Assembly (NCBI RefSeq): GCF_003286125.1
Contig: NZ_QMED01000006.1
Span: forward strand, 124,001-188,000
Origin: Algibacillus agarilyticus
Lineage (GTDB): Bacteria; Pseudomonadota; Gammaproteobacteria; Enterobacterales; Alteromonadaceae
Direction: 5' to 3'
Length of the DNA: 64,000 bases
Shown: piece by piece, positions 18,734-28,198 of the stretch
Position numbering within the stretch: the first letter of the stretch is position 1
Layout of the letters: each line of letters starts with the position of its first letter
Notes under the pieces: model-generated
Told to the model about the DNA's origin: nothing
Seen by the model: only the letters and a program-made list of their open reading frames with translations
Databases searched by the model: none
Position numbers and translations under genes: made by a program

Positions 18734-21259
18734 ATGAAAAGTAAAATAACAAGCTTAAAACTAAGCGGCATAAGTGTTGCTTTAATCATGGCATTACAAG
18801 GTTGTAATAGCGAAGCACCCGCACCTAAAACGCCAGTGCAATCACCTATAGTACAACCAAAACCAGGTCAAGAATCGTATTCAATGCTAAAACAAGACGG
18901 TACGATGTGGATGAATCAAGAAAATCAAAAAGTATCTCTGCGTGGGATCAACTTAGGTAATTGGCTCGCCATGGAAATGTGGATGTTTGGTTCTGAAGCC
19001 CCCTTTGGTGATGGCATTACCGATCAATGTACTTTAGAAGCCGCATTAGAATCTCGATTCACAGATGATGAAATAAAAAACATATTTACAAAATTTCGCG
19101 ATAATTGGATCACCAGTAAAGACTGGGATGTTATTAAAGCAAGCGGTTTTAATGTTGTTAGAGTTCCCTTTTTATACGATCTAATTGAAAATGATGATAT
19201 GCCTAAAACATTAAATGAAGATGCTTGGGTTTATCTTGATCGTGCCATCGCAGAAGCTAAAGAACGCCAGATGTACATTATCCTCGATTTACACGGTGCA
19301 GTTGGCCGCCAAGGCGAAGAGCAACACTCTGGCTGTGCAGGTAAAAATGAACTTTGGAATAATAACGAATACCAAGATCGTACGGCGTGGTTATGGCAAC
19401 AAATAGCAGCAAAATACAAAGATGAAGCAACAGTTGCGGGTTATGGCTTACTAAATGAACCTTGGGGTACTGACTCTGAAACATTAAAAGACGTTTCGGT
19501 TGATTTATATAAAGCCATTAGAGCTATTGATACCAACCACATCATTATTTTACCAGGACATAATTCTGACGGGATAAAAGCATATGGCGACCCTTATGAT
19601 TTGGGCATGGAAAATGTAGCCTTTGAAATACATCAGTATCCTGGACTATTTGGCTGGGGAGAAACAGGGTATGAAGTTCACAGAGATTGGTTAACTTGTG
19701 GTGAAAATGGCGAAACAGGTGTTTGTGATTGGGCCACGCGTTTAAGTAAAGTTTACACCCCCGTTTTAGTCGGCGAGACTCAACCTTGGCTAGGCTTGGG
19801 TGATTTAGGCGGTGATATTACACGAGCGACGTTTGATACATTTAATGATTTAAATTGGGCGGCAACAGCTTGGTCATATAAAACATTATCAAATGCAGGC
19901 GGTCAAGGTGGCGGCCAATGGGGCTTAGTAACCAACACCGGTGATCAATTATTAGTTAAAGCACAAACTTGGGCTTGTAATGACTGGGAAAGCACATTTG
20001 CTAATGCCTGTGACGGTGCCGCCCGTAGCACAACCCCTTATCAAGGCGAAGGCAGTAAAACGATGTACCTTGTTATTAAAACAGGGGCTTTCAATGGTAC
20101 CGATGTCACTTACGACAATATTAAATTAACCAATGACACCACTGGCGAAAATATTCTCATAAATGGTGACTTTGGCAGTGATGATTCATGGACGGAAGTT
20201 TCACTTTGGGGCGATCCACGCACTTACGATTTTCAATATGCCGCCGGTGAATTTGCGGGTAGTGATACAGGCCATGGGCTCAGAATTACATCTCCTGCAG
20301 GTAACCACAGTTTAATTTACCAAGCCGTAGAAGTAGAAGGTGGGCAATCTTACACCATCTCAGGTAAATTTAAAGATAATGGTGACAACAACAACGATAT
20401 GTGGGCTGAAATCTACTTAGTCCCTGATATGCCGCAAGAATGGGTAGATGTAACCGGTCGTTCACTACCAAGTATCGATGTAAATAATTCATCACTTAAT
20501 GATATTAATACCTTCTTCGAGTCATTTGGCACGATGGATTATGTTATAAATCAAGGTGTTGTCGATGCATTAACCGCTGACGAAAAACCGAAAATTTTCA
20601 CCAATATCCCAACAAAACCAACAGATCTTAATTTAACCGTTACAGACAATTCGGTCGCGTTAACATGGCAACCAAGCACGGGTGATATAAATGGTTATAA
20701 AATATTTAGATCCACGGCACCTCGTTCGGGCTTCAAAGCTATTGGCAGTGCCGATACAACCCAATACCTTGATGAAAGCATTAGTAGTGGTATTACCTAC
20801 TATTACTATGTTGCAGCCTACAACGATATAGACCAAGGTTACGGTAGTAACATTGAAGCGAGCGGTGATACCTTCTACCCAATCCCAGGTAAGCTAGAAG
20901 CTGAAAGTTACAGTGCCGCCCACCCTGGTGTAGAAACCGAAACAGCAGGCGACGAAGGCGGCGGATTTAACATTGGTCACTTCGAAATTGATCGCTGGGT
21001 AAGCTATGATGTAAAAGTTTTAGAAGCAGGTGAGTATACGGTTTCATATCGCTTAGCCACGTTACCCGGAAGTGATGGCTTTGAAATGCAATTTGATGGC
21101 ACAACAGTAGACACTGTTACCATTCCTTCAACAGGTGGTTGGCAAGACTATGTCACGATCACCTCAAAGGTGACATTAAGCGAAGGACAACAAACGTTAC
21201 GTTTTGTATCACAAGGTAAAGAATGGAACTTCAATTGGATTAGCTTTACAAAAGATTAA
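18734..21259 (+). CDS. GH5 beta-glucanase lipoprotein with CBM4/9-like, Fn3 and CBM6 modules
   Basis: An 841-residue lipoprotein (lipobox ALQGC). The GH5 domain occupies about residues 45-430: VSLRGINLGNWLAMEMWMFG, the acid/base Glu in YGLLNEPWG (near 240) and the nucleophile in VGETQPW (near 346). It is followed by a CBM4/9-like jelly roll (about 440-610, starting near TPYQGEGSK), a fibronectin type III domain (about 630-715) and a terminal CBM6 (about 717-841, IPGKLEAESYS and FNWISF). The RGINLGNWL start again recalls exo-1,3-beta-glucanase-like GH5. AGAGGA precedes the ATG. It is probably surface-anchored, producing oligosaccharides for the upstream TonB receptor. Confidence 0.9.
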   Translation: MKSKITSLKLSGISVALIMALQGCNSEAPAPKTPVQSPIVQPKPGQESYSMLKQDGTMWMNQENQKVSLRGINLGNWLAMEMWMFGSEAPFGDGITDQCTLEAALESRFTDDEIKNIFTKFRDNWITSKDWDVIKASGFNVVRVPFLYDLIENDDMPKTLNEDAWVYLDRAIAEAKERQMYIILDLHGAVGRQGEEQHSGCAGKNELWNNNEYQDRTAWLWQQIAAKYKDEATVAGYGLLNEPWGTDSETLKDVSVDLYKAIRAIDTNHIIILPGHNSDGIKAYGDPYDLGMENVAFEIHQYPGLFGWGETGYEVHRDWLTCGENGETGVCDWATRLSKVYTPVLVGETQPWLGLGDLGGDITRATFDTFNDLNWAATAWSYKTLSNAGGQGGGQWGLVTNTGDQLLVKAQTWACNDWESTFANACDGAARSTTPYQGEGSKTMYLVIKTGAFNGTDVTYDNIKLTNDTTGENILINGDFGSDDSWTEVSLWGDPRTYDFQYAAGEFAGSDTGHGLRITSPAGNHSLIYQAVEVEGGQSYTISGKFKDNGDNNNDMWAEIYLVPDMPQEWVDVTGRSLPSIDVNNSSLNDINTFFESFGTMDYVINQGVVDALTADEKPKIFTNIPTKPTDLNLTVTDNSVALTWQPSTGDINGYKIFRSTAPRSGFKAIGSADTTQYLDESISSGITYYYYVAAYNDIDQGYGSNIEASGDTFYPIPGKLEAESYSAAHPGVETETAGDEGGGFNIGHFEIDRWVSYDVKVLEAGEYTVSYRLATLPGSDGFEMQFDGTTVDTVTIPSTGGWQDYVTITSKVTLSEGQQTLRFVSQGKEWNFNWISFTKD

Positions 21260-21276
21260 TCATAAAGACGATAAAG

Positions 21277-21306
21277 ATACCCAAACAATTAACGTTGTTT
21301 GGGTAT
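21277..21306 (+). terminator. Intrinsic terminator after the receptor-GH5 operon
   Basis: A 12-bp perfect stem (ATACCCAAACAA / TTGTTTGGGTAT) with a 6-base loop, followed by TTTATTATT, 18 bases after the GH5 stop. Confidence 0.88.
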
Positions 21307-21395
21307 TTTATTATTCAAGCCTAATGAGGTTCCCCCTATGTACATCGTCAAAATAAAAAGGTATTTAATTAAGTCTTTCACTGATAAAATACCAA

Positions 21396-21411
21396 ATGAA
21401 ATCGAAATCAC
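21396..21411. promoter_or_regulatory. LacI-type operator-like palindrome, copy 4 (autoregulation)
   Basis: ATGAAATCGAAATCAC, one base different from the three copies at 14.2-14.5 kb, 31 bases upstream of the lacI-type start. This placement is typical of an autoregulated repressor. Confidence 0.75.
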
Positions 21412-21441
21412 TATTCGTTTAAAACGAGAATATCATTCACT

Positions 21442-22455
21442 ATGTCAAATCTAAGAATCAAGGATATCGCGCAAAGAGCGGGAGTATGTCAAGCCACCGT
21501 ATCGAGAACATTACGTAATCCAGATATAGTTTCGCCTAAAACACGCAAAAAAGTGATGGCTGTTGTAGATGAACTTGGCTTTACGCCAAATAAACTCGGT
21601 GCTAGTTTGCGTAATGGTCGTTCAGGTAATATTGTTGTCATCACACCCGATATAACTAACCCCTATTTTTCACCTATTGTTCGCTCTATTGAAAAAGTCG
21701 CGATGGCTAAAGGTTACTCTGTTCTACTCGGTGATACTCAAGAAGATCCTTCACGTGAGTTCCAGTTTGGTGACTTATTAATGAGCAGCCAAGCAGATGG
21801 GATCATTATTTCGTCACAACGTTTGCCTTTTAACACTAAAGTACATAAAAACATTATTAACAATCTTCCACCCATTGTAAGTACTGCAGAAGTCGTTGAG
21901 CACGCTGATATACCAAAGGTTGTGGTAGACAATGTTGCAATTGCCGAAACCGCAGTTCAGCACTTAATTGATCAAGGTCATACGACTATTGCGGCAATAG
22001 CAGGCATCGAATCACATCGCAGTACAGTTCAACGCTTACAAGGTATGAAAAACGTATTATCGGCGGCCGGTTTACCCTTTGAAGAGAAGTTAGTTTACTA
22101 CGGCAATTACACAACAGAATCGGGGGTTGCAGGGGTAAAAAAGCTACTGCAGCAACGGCAAAGGCCCACCGCTCTATTTTGTTTTGGCGATATGATGGCA
22201 ATAGGTGCAATGCATGCGTTAAGAGAGCTCGACTTTTCAATACCGGACGATATATCTGTCATTGGCATTGATGATATTTTATTTGCTCAGTATTGCTACC
22301 CGCCTTTAACCAGTGTTGCCCAGCCACTAAGCACAATAGGTGAAACTTGTGCCAACACCTTAATTGATCTTATTGAAGGCCGAACGCCCGAAAAACAGCT
22401 TAATATTATGCCGCACAAATTAATGCAGCGAGGAAGTACCAAAGCGCCGCGATAA
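21442..22455 (+). CDS. LacI-family transcriptional regulator of the beta-glucan locus
   Basis: A 337-residue repressor-type regulator. The N-terminal helix-turn-helix (IKDIAQRAGVCQATVSRTLRN, residues about 5-25) and hinge helix (GFTPNKLGASLRNG) are complete, followed by a periplasmic-binding-protein-like sugar domain (VVITPDITNPYFSPIV to the C-terminus). The same operator-like palindrome occurs before this gene and three times between the two glucan operons, so I infer that it represses them and itself until a glucan-derived sugar binds. Note the Cys in the recognition turn (GVCQAT), where Ser is more usual. Confidence 0.9.
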   Translation: MSNLRIKDIAQRAGVCQATVSRTLRNPDIVSPKTRKKVMAVVDELGFTPNKLGASLRNGRSGNIVVITPDITNPYFSPIVRSIEKVAMAKGYSVLLGDTQEDPSREFQFGDLLMSSQADGIIISSQRLPFNTKVHKNIINNLPPIVSTAEVVEHADIPKVVVDNVAIAETAVQHLIDQGHTTIAAIAGIESHRSTVQRLQGMKNVLSAAGLPFEEKLVYYGNYTTESGVAGVKKLLQQRQRPTALFCFGDMMAIGAMHALRELDFSIPDDISVIGIDDILFAQYCYPPLTSVAQPLSTIGETCANTLIDLIEGRTPEKQLNIMPHKLMQRGSTKAPR

Positions 22456-22518
22456 ATTAGCTTTTATCATGTTCATCATGAATGATGATTCAAACATACA
22501 ATAGAGGATTAATTACTT

Positions 22519-23673
22519 TTGTTGATAAAAAAATACCTTTCATTATCTAGTTTTTACTTCTTTTATTGTGCCATATTAGGGTCTATTTTACCTTTCTTCG
22601 GCGTTTACTTAAAAGCTAACGGCTATTCAACGTCATTAATCGCATTAACCAGTGCTATTCTATTAGCCTCTAATATTGTAGCGCCTAATTTTTGGGGTTG
22701 GTTAAGCGACAAAACGGGTCGCCGTGGTAAAATAATTCAACTAGGTAATTTATTAGCCTGCTTTTCTTTTGCGTTATTATTTTGGACACAAAGCTATTGG
22801 AGCATTATTTTTGTCGTTGCCACTTTTAGTTTCTGCTGGCAAGGTCTTATTGCGCAATTTGAAGTGGTAACACTAACCAGTATAAAAGGAACCGCCATCA
22901 GTTACGGTCGAGTTAGGATGTGGGGCTCAATCGGTTTTGTCGGTGCTGTATCTTTGTTGGGGTTGTTTTTCGAACAGACCTCTATTCATTATTTCCCACA
23001 TGTCACGTTATGCTTATTTATTTTGCTTTGGATAAGCACACTGCTTATTCAAGACTCAACACAACAACAAGAAAAGCAAAGCTCAGGCGGTTTACTTAAC
23101 ACATTAAAAAAACCAACAATGGTTTTATTACTTACCGCTATTTTATTCGTTAATATAAGTCACGGCATTTATTACACTTTTTTTAGTATTTACCTAGAAG
23201 CGTTAGGTTACAGCAGTGGCACAATAGGTGCCCTGTGGACAACAGCCGTAGTCGCTGAAATACTTATGTTCATCGTTATTAATAAGTTATTTAAACATCT
23301 TTCTTGGCATTTTATATTACTGATTAGCTTAGTAATGGCAATTGTTCGCTGGGCCAGTATTACCTTTTTTGCTGATTCATTAATTGTACTTATGTTTTCA
23401 CAAACTTTACATGCATTTACGTTTAGCGCTATTCATTCAATTATGATGGAACGCATTCAAGTTGAATTTAAACCGGAACACCAAGGCCGTGGACAAGCCA
23501 TTTATAATTCAGTTTGTGTTAGCGCTGGCGCAGCATTAGGAGCGGGTATAGCAGGATTAACATGGGATTGGAGCCACTCTGGAACGTTTGGTATTTCGAC
23601 TGCTTTTGCATTAGTGGCCTTATTTATCGCGATTTTAAGTGGGCTAAAAATGATGCAAACTCAAAAAATTTAA
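22519..23673 (+). CDS. MFS transporter, HcaT/MFS_1-like type
   Basis: A 384-residue twelve-helix transporter of the group that includes the 3-phenylpropionate permease HcaT (YFFYCAILGSILPFFGVYLKANGYS, FWGWLSDKTGRRGKI). The start must be TTG at 22519 or 22522: an in-frame stop lies at 22510-22512 and no ATG begins before the first helix. AGAGG is 11 bases upstream. It follows the regulator by 63 bases and may be part of the glucan regulon, giving the locus two permeases of different families. In related loci such proteins are often annotated as sugar importers without proof; substrate unknown. Confidence 0.82.
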   Translation: MLIKKYLSLSSFYFFYCAILGSILPFFGVYLKANGYSTSLIALTSAILLASNIVAPNFWGWLSDKTGRRGKIIQLGNLLACFSFALLFWTQSYWSIIFVVATFSFCWQGLIAQFEVVTLTSIKGTAISYGRVRMWGSIGFVGAVSLLGLFFEQTSIHYFPHVTLCLFILLWISTLLIQDSTQQQEKQSSGGLLNTLKKPTMVLLLTAILFVNISHGIYYTFFSIYLEALGYSSGTIGALWTTAVVAEILMFIVINKLFKHLSWHFILLISLVMAIVRWASITFFADSLIVLMFSQTLHAFTFSAIHSIMMERIQVEFKPEHQGRGQAIYNSVCVSAGAALGAGIAGLTWDWSHSGTFGISTAFALVALFIAILSGLKMMQTQKI

Positions 23674-24220
23674 GCGCAAGTTGCCCCCGCTATCAAATTG
23701 GCACTAGCGCACCGAACAATGTTATTTACCCCCTGAACGAGGCTATTTTAGGTGGCTCTTTTCGGGCAACACAGCCCCCTTATACAGAGTTAAAGCATTT
23801 CTATTTGGCGCAACTAGATCATTAAAACGTTGCCCAGCCTAAAGATAGTTTTTGTATCAACGGGGGTGCAAAATTTATTCATCTCGAGAACTAGAACATT
23901 ATTATAGTCAAAGCGATCGGGTTTTAGGGGAAGCCGTCAAGCTTCGAGACCTCATGAGCATATGCTCTACTATGTGATTGGGGCCGCCTAAATGGATTTA
24001 GGTGTTAGAACGACGCAGGAGCCAAAGTCGAGAGTAAGCGCTGACAATGAACCATAAAACCTGAGCGAGAAGACTATAGAATAAAAATAGATTAAAGATA
24101 GGCTAACAACACTTAATCTAACCTATGCTAAACTAGCAACAATCAAGGCCATATCACCTTTTAAAATTGCATCATCCAAATGATTTTAGCTATTACCCTT
24201 ATTAATTTTTAGAGAAACAC
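23674..24220. other. Non-coding region with a cluster of palindromes
   Basis: About 550 bases with no convincing gene. The second half holds three closely spaced palindromic elements: GAAGC/GCTTC around a 6-base loop (23930-23945), the perfect 12-bp GAGCATATGCTC (23956-23967) and CCTAAATGGATTTAGG (23987-24002). This part is also less AT-rich than its surroundings. It looks like a folded RNA or a dispersed repeat rather than decayed coding sequence. See findings. Confidence 0.5.
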
Positions 24221-24661
24221 ATGATAAACCAAATTAAAACACGCTACTGGTTGATTGCGTTAGCCGCTTTATTTGCTGTACTCACCTATTTTTCATTTTA
24301 TTTTTGGTGGCAAGATAATCAACAACAACTCACCAATGGCATTAACGATGCACAAAAACAAGGTGAATTATTTGGTAAAAACAATACCCAATTAGCGTGT
24401 TTAGAACGTGTAATAAAAGACAGTGAACCTTGCAGAGAACTTGCTTGCAGCAATGCACATAAAGAATTTTTAAGTGCCTGTTTTGCTTACGCTCAACACT
24501 CAACTGAGATATGTGATCATACACCTGAAACCAGTGATTATTTTAGTACGGTGAGCTGGTCTGTGTCGAATTGTAAAAAACGCAAAATACGCAATGGCAG
24601 TTGCCCTAATATTATTAAAATTGTGCCGGCGCTATGCGAATTAAAAAACGCTGAGCAATAA
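24221..24661 (+). CDS. Membrane-anchored cysteine-rich hypothetical protein
   Basis: 146 residues: a short cytoplasmic start, one membrane helix (about 10-29) and a soluble part with nine cysteines (for example CLERVIKDSEPCRELAC and CFAYAQ). Seen as periplasmic, these could form disulfides, and the next gene downstream is a membrane-anchored thioredoxin-fold protein, so a shared thiol-redox role is possible but unproven. AGAGAA precedes the ATG. I do not recognise the family. Confidence 0.65.
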   Translation: MINQIKTRYWLIALAALFAVLTYFSFYFWWQDNQQQLTNGINDAQKQGELFGKNNTQLACLERVIKDSEPCRELACSNAHKEFLSACFAYAQHSTEICDHTPETSDYFSTVSWSVSNCKKRKIRNGSCPNIIKIVPALCELKNAEQ

Positions 24662-24686
24662 GCCACATCTTAATTTTAAACGCGAT

Positions 24687-25244
24687 ATGTTGAAGCGACA
24701 TAGGTTGAAAAGAGATATGTTCAAAAAATTATTAATTATGAGTTTCGCCTTACTGGCATTCGTTGCGGGTATGGCTTTATCGCAATGGTTTGAACAACAA
24801 AAAGTCGATAACAAAAATAGCGCTTGGCATCATCAATTTGATTCTAATGTGGCCAACATTAATACATTAAATGACATTAATAGCCGCTTGATTGTTATCG
24901 ACTTTTGGTCAAGCTGGTGTAAGCCTTGTGTAAAATCATTACCCTATTACCTGGATTTTTTTAAACAATTCGATGAAAAAGAAATCACATTCATCACCAT
25001 TAATTTAGATGTAGATAAACAACAAGCACTCGATTTCATCACTAAATACCAACTAGAGGCTTTAAACGTTTTTTATGATACCAACGGACAAGGGCAAAAG
25101 TTATTCTCTATTTCGGGTTTACCGGCCTTATTTATTTATGATCAACAACGCTTAGTCCATACAAAACTGGGCTTTAAAGAACAAGACAAACCGGAATTTG
25201 AAGCCTTAATTCAAAAACACCTGCTATCAAACAAACCTTCATAA
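24687..25244 (+). CDS. Membrane-anchored thioredoxin-like (TlpA/ResA type) protein
   Basis: A 185-residue protein with an N-terminal anchor (LLIMSFALLAFVAGMAL) and a thioredoxin fold: VIDFWSSWCKPCVKSLPYYLDFF carries the C-x-x-C pair (WCKPC), and SGLPALFIY carries the cis-proline. Such proteins reduce or oxidise disulfides in the periplasm, for example in cytochrome c maturation. The start is uncertain: ATG at 24687, or ATG at 24717 ten codons later with AAAGAG close by. The 25-base gap to the upstream cysteine-rich gene suggests one operon. Confidence 0.8.
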   Translation: MLKRHRLKRDMFKKLLIMSFALLAFVAGMALSQWFEQQKVDNKNSAWHHQFDSNVANINTLNDINSRLIVIDFWSSWCKPCVKSLPYYLDFFKQFDEKEITFITINLDVDKQQALDFITKYQLEALNVFYDTNGQGQKLFSISGLPALFIYDQQRLVHTKLGFKEQDKPEFEALIQKHLLSNKPS

Positions 25245-25402
25245 ACGCATTCATTTACGCTGTTAGTCTACCCATAAGGCTTTGCTTACTTGAACCGTCA
25301 ATTCCCCCGATTAAAAACAAACATCACTCGATACGATGTGATCTGTTAGACTGCCCGCCTAAAACGTAAGCACAGCTATATTCCTAGCTTTAAGGTAGAA
25401 AC

Positions 25403-25735
25403 ATGCATAATTTATATTACAAAGGTCGCATTGAAACAGTACAAAAATATGGGACAAGTGGCTACAATCCTAATCGAAAAGCTAAACCAGGAACAGTGGA
25501 TAACCCGCTCAACTTAACCGTAAAAACACAAGCCAGAGCAGATGAAGTAAACACAATACTGATAGAAAACAATTTAGTTGGCAACATCAGTATTGATGAA
25601 AGTGCAGCCGAAAATATTCTTGATTTAACCGGTTTTTTAAATAAACCAAAACCACAAACTGCAGCCATTAAACACGATAGAAACGCACCTTGTTTTTGCG
25701 GTAGCGGTAAAAAACACAAAAAATGCTGCGCTTAG
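25403..25735 (+). CDS. SEC-C zinc-motif protein, PBPRA1643 type
   Basis: A 110-residue soluble protein ending in a textbook SEC-C metal-binding motif (APCFCGSGKKHKKCC), which binds one zinc ion through three Cys and one further ligand. The N-terminal YYKGRIETVQKYGTSGYNPNRKAKPGT is characteristic of the small SWIM/SEC-C family named after PBPRA1643, found in marine gammaproteobacteria. The role is unknown. AAGG precedes the ATG. The gene stands alone, with non-coding sequence on both sides. Confidence 0.82.
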   Translation: MHNLYYKGRIETVQKYGTSGYNPNRKAKPGTVDNPLNLTVKTQARADEVNTILIENNLVGNISIDESAAENILDLTGFLNKPKPQTAAIKHDRNAPCFCGSGKKHKKCCA

Positions 25736-26020
25736 TTTAGGGTTAAATAGGCACATATCACAACCCAGAAAATCGAAAATAACGCGGGATCATTAGCAAT
25801 ATACTTCGATTAAAACACAAACCCGGCAAGCTCCAAATTAAACCTGAGTTGAACCGGGCAAGCTCCCCCCCCTTTCGACAATGACAAATCAACACAAACG
25901 ACGTGTACATTAACTTTAAATGATCTATACCGACTCAAAGATAAATGAGTAAACTGCAAAATATATTGAGAACATCATTTTAAAATGATTAACCACTCAC
26001 CTCTACTCTCGTCAAGTTAT
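25736..26020. other. Intergenic sequence with a short GC-rich direct repeat
   Basis: No gene is seen. A direct repeat, CCGGCAAGCTCC and CCGGGCAAGCTCC, occurs near 25830 and 25853. The second copy runs into a long C tract, striking in such an AT-rich genome. Purpose unknown. Confidence 0.4.
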
Positions 26021-26289
26021 TAATACCAATCCGTAATAATAAGTGCCCACTCAGCGAGCGTTTAAATGCGCTTAATCAAGGCGCTTGAATGAAAGAATAG
26101 TGGTGCTCTTTTGAGTTCGAGCAACACAGAGTAAGCGCATTTAAAACTCGCCTGAAAGGAATGCCCCAGCGGCTTTTGATCTGCGTTATCGGTATTTGAA
26201 AGGGAACAACCATTCCTACACACCGACGCCTTGTTCAAAAACCGCTGGATGCATTCTGAGAGATCACTTATTAATATGGATTGGTATAA
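26021..26289. repeat. MITE-like element, family 1 (about 269 bp)
   Basis: Terminal inverted repeats of about 25 bp bound it (left TAATACCAATCCGTAATAAT..., right the complement of TTATACCAATCCATATTAAT...). Inside are two further inverted pairs, 26054-26074 with 26132-26151 and 26166-26179 with 26234-26248, so a single strand folds into a long cruciform. There is no coding capacity. The structure fits a non-autonomous transposable element moved in trans. It lies just downstream of norR, where it could act as a terminator. Confidence 0.8.
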
Positions 26290-26452
26290 GTCAGGTTATT
26301 TTGAAAAATATCACCAATGGCATCACTAATTTTAATGCGGTTAAACCCATACATTGCCCCTATTAGCATATCGATTTTTATGTAAGCCGAGCAAATCCTG
26401 CATCAGCTCATTGTTACTCGCAAGAGAGGCGAATGAGCAAGCTAATCAATAT

Positions 26453-28117
26453 TTAACCCACTCGTTTTTTAATAACAATGCCTAACTTTTTAGCTAAGCG
26501 GCTCAAGTTAGCACGGTCGGTTTGCAAAATACGGGCGGTTGCCGCCATATTATGATCTTGCTCAACCAAAGTTTGCATAATCAATTGCTGTTGAAAAGCT
26601 TGAGTGGCTTCTTTTAAGCTTTTATTGGCAGAGAAGGAAGACGAATAAGAGTCGACTAAATGCGGAGCCAAACGGCTTGCATCGTGATTGGCAACCGACG
26701 ATATCGAAGGCGCATCATTAACTTCATGTGCTAACAAAACAGCTTCAGATTGATCTTTTTGCATTAAATCAACCGACGCACCCTCTAAGGTGATCGTTGA
26801 AGACATTTGCGCTTCTCGTGCTTTAATTGCCGCCCGATCAATTACGTGCTCTAACTCTCGCACATTACCTGGCCAAGCATAACGCGACAATTGAGTTAAT
26901 AAATCAGTCGTTAATTTAACTTGGCTTAAGCCTAACTTGCGGCGAGCAGATTCAGCAAAATAACCCGCTAATAAAATAACGTCGTTTTCTCGTGCTTTTA
27001 AAGGCGGTACGTTGATAGGATAAACACTTAAGCGATGATACAAATCGGCTCTAAACCGCCCCCGTTCAACTTCTTCTATTAAATTACGATTAGTCGCCGC
27101 GATCACTCTTACATCCACGGTGCGAATTTTATCTTGACCCACGGTTTGTATTTCTTGGTTTTGCAATACCCGCAATAGCTTGCTTTGTGCTGCTAACGGT
27201 AACTCCCCTATTTCGTCTAAAAATAACGTACCGCCGTCGGCTAATATAAATTTACCGCTGCGATCTTTATCAGCACCGGTAAACGCACCTTTAACATGGC
27301 CAAACAATTCACTTTCTATTAAGTTTTCGGGTAACGCAGCGCAATTAACATAAACTAAAGGCTTGTCTGATCTAGATGATTTATGATGAATTTGACGCGC
27401 AACCAGTTCTTTACCAACGCCTGTAGCGCCACTAATAAGCACCGTAAAAGGTGATGCGGCCACAATATCAATATCTTTTTTTAAGGCTAGCATTAATGGG
27501 CTATCGCCAATTAACTCGCCGCTATCACGCAGCAACACAGATTGGCTTAATTCTGCAACGACCTGCTTAGAATGCAAAGCTTGATGCTCCATCAACTCAA
27601 TCATTAAAGCGGTATTTAAGGTCGCTGACGATATAGCTGCAATAATTTCGAGCGTATCTTGAGCAATGGTATCAAATGCGTTTGGCGTAAAACTATCAAG
27701 CGTGAGTATACCGATTAACTTATCGGCAAAATATAACGGGATCCCCATACAAGCATGAATCGGTAAATCACCTTGCATATCGACCACCAAACCATCGTAG
27801 GGATCAGGTAAAGGGCAATCAGCAAAAAACCGTGTGGGCGTTTTAGCTTGGCATATTTCCACAAACCGAGGATGCTCAGCAACCACAAAACGTCTACCCA
27901 TTGTGTCTTGGCTTAACCCTTTTGTAGCTAACGGTTTAAGAATATCACCCCGAAAAGCCAAAATAGCGATTGCATCACATTCAATCGTTTTGCTGATGGT
28001 ATCGAGCAAACCATGATAGCGTTCTTGTTCGCTTAAATTATCCGCTAAGCTATTAGCGAAATTTAAACCTAAATTAAGCACTAAATTAAGTAACGATTCA
28101 GAGGTAATAGCTTGCAT
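26453..28117 (-). CDS. norR: Nitric-oxide-responsive sigma-54 activator NorR
   Basis: A 554-residue three-domain activator. The N-terminal GAF domain has the residues that hold the non-haem iron NO sensor: the PDPYDGL Asp pair (near 105/108), His and Cys in IHACMG (121/123) and Asp in LTLDSF (141). The AAA+ domain shows Walker A GATGVGKE, the sigma-54 contact loop GAFTGA and Walker [13 protein letters not shown]. The C-terminus is a Fis-type helix-turn-helix ([21 protein letters not shown]). It is divergent from nnrS, with NorR-like sites and a -24/-12 promoter between them. No NO reductase or flavorubredoxin gene is in view, so nnrS is its visible target. Confidence 0.94.
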   Translation of the reverse strand: MQAITSESLLNLVLNLGLNFANSLADNLSEQERYHGLLDTISKTIECDAIAILAFRGDILKPLATKGLSQDTMGRRFVVAEHPRFVEICQAKTPTRFFADCPLPDPYDGLVVDMQGDLPIHACMGIPLYFADKLIGILTLDSFTPNAFDTIAQDTLEIIAAISSATLNTALMIELMEHQALHSKQVVAELSQSVLLRDSGELIGDSPLMLALKKDIDIVAASPFTVLISGATGVGKELVARQIHHKSSRSDKPLVYVNCAALPENLIESELFGHVKGAFTGADKDRSGKFILADGGTLFLDEIGELPLAAQSKLLRVLQNQEIQTVGQDKIRTVDVRVIAATNRNLIEEVERGRFRADLYHRLSVYPINVPPLKARENDVILLAGYFAESARRKLGLSQVKLTTDLLTQLSRYAWPGNVRELEHVIDRAAIKAREAQMSSTITLEGASVDLMQKDQSEAVLLAHEVNDAPSISSVANHDASRLAPHLVDSYSSSFSANKSLKEATQAFQQQLIMQTLVEQDHNMAATARILQTDRANLSRLAKKLGIVIKKRVG

Positions 28118-28173
28118 TAAAACATCTTTTTATAACGAGAGAAGTTGATAGCATACATAAAAAACACACAAGA

Positions 28174-28184
28174 GTCATTTTAAC
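28174..28184. promoter_or_regulatory. NorR-type enhancer site (GT-N7-AC), copy 1
   Basis: GTCATTTTAAC fits the GT-N7-AC core of NorR binding sites and lies about 117 bases upstream of the predicted nnrS transcription start, a usual enhancer distance. Confidence 0.6.
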
Positions 28185-28198
28185 ATCAAAATACACGA

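Noticed and set aside
23562-23825. An 87-codon frame overlapping the end of the HcaT-like transporter gene
   Set aside because: It is mostly inside the transporter gene in another frame, and its tail has no recognisable protein features.
25736-26452. A CRISPR array or integron in the repeat-rich gap after the SEC-C gene
   Set aside because: The repeats are inverted, differ in size and have no regular spacing or associated genes; a MITE-like element explains them.
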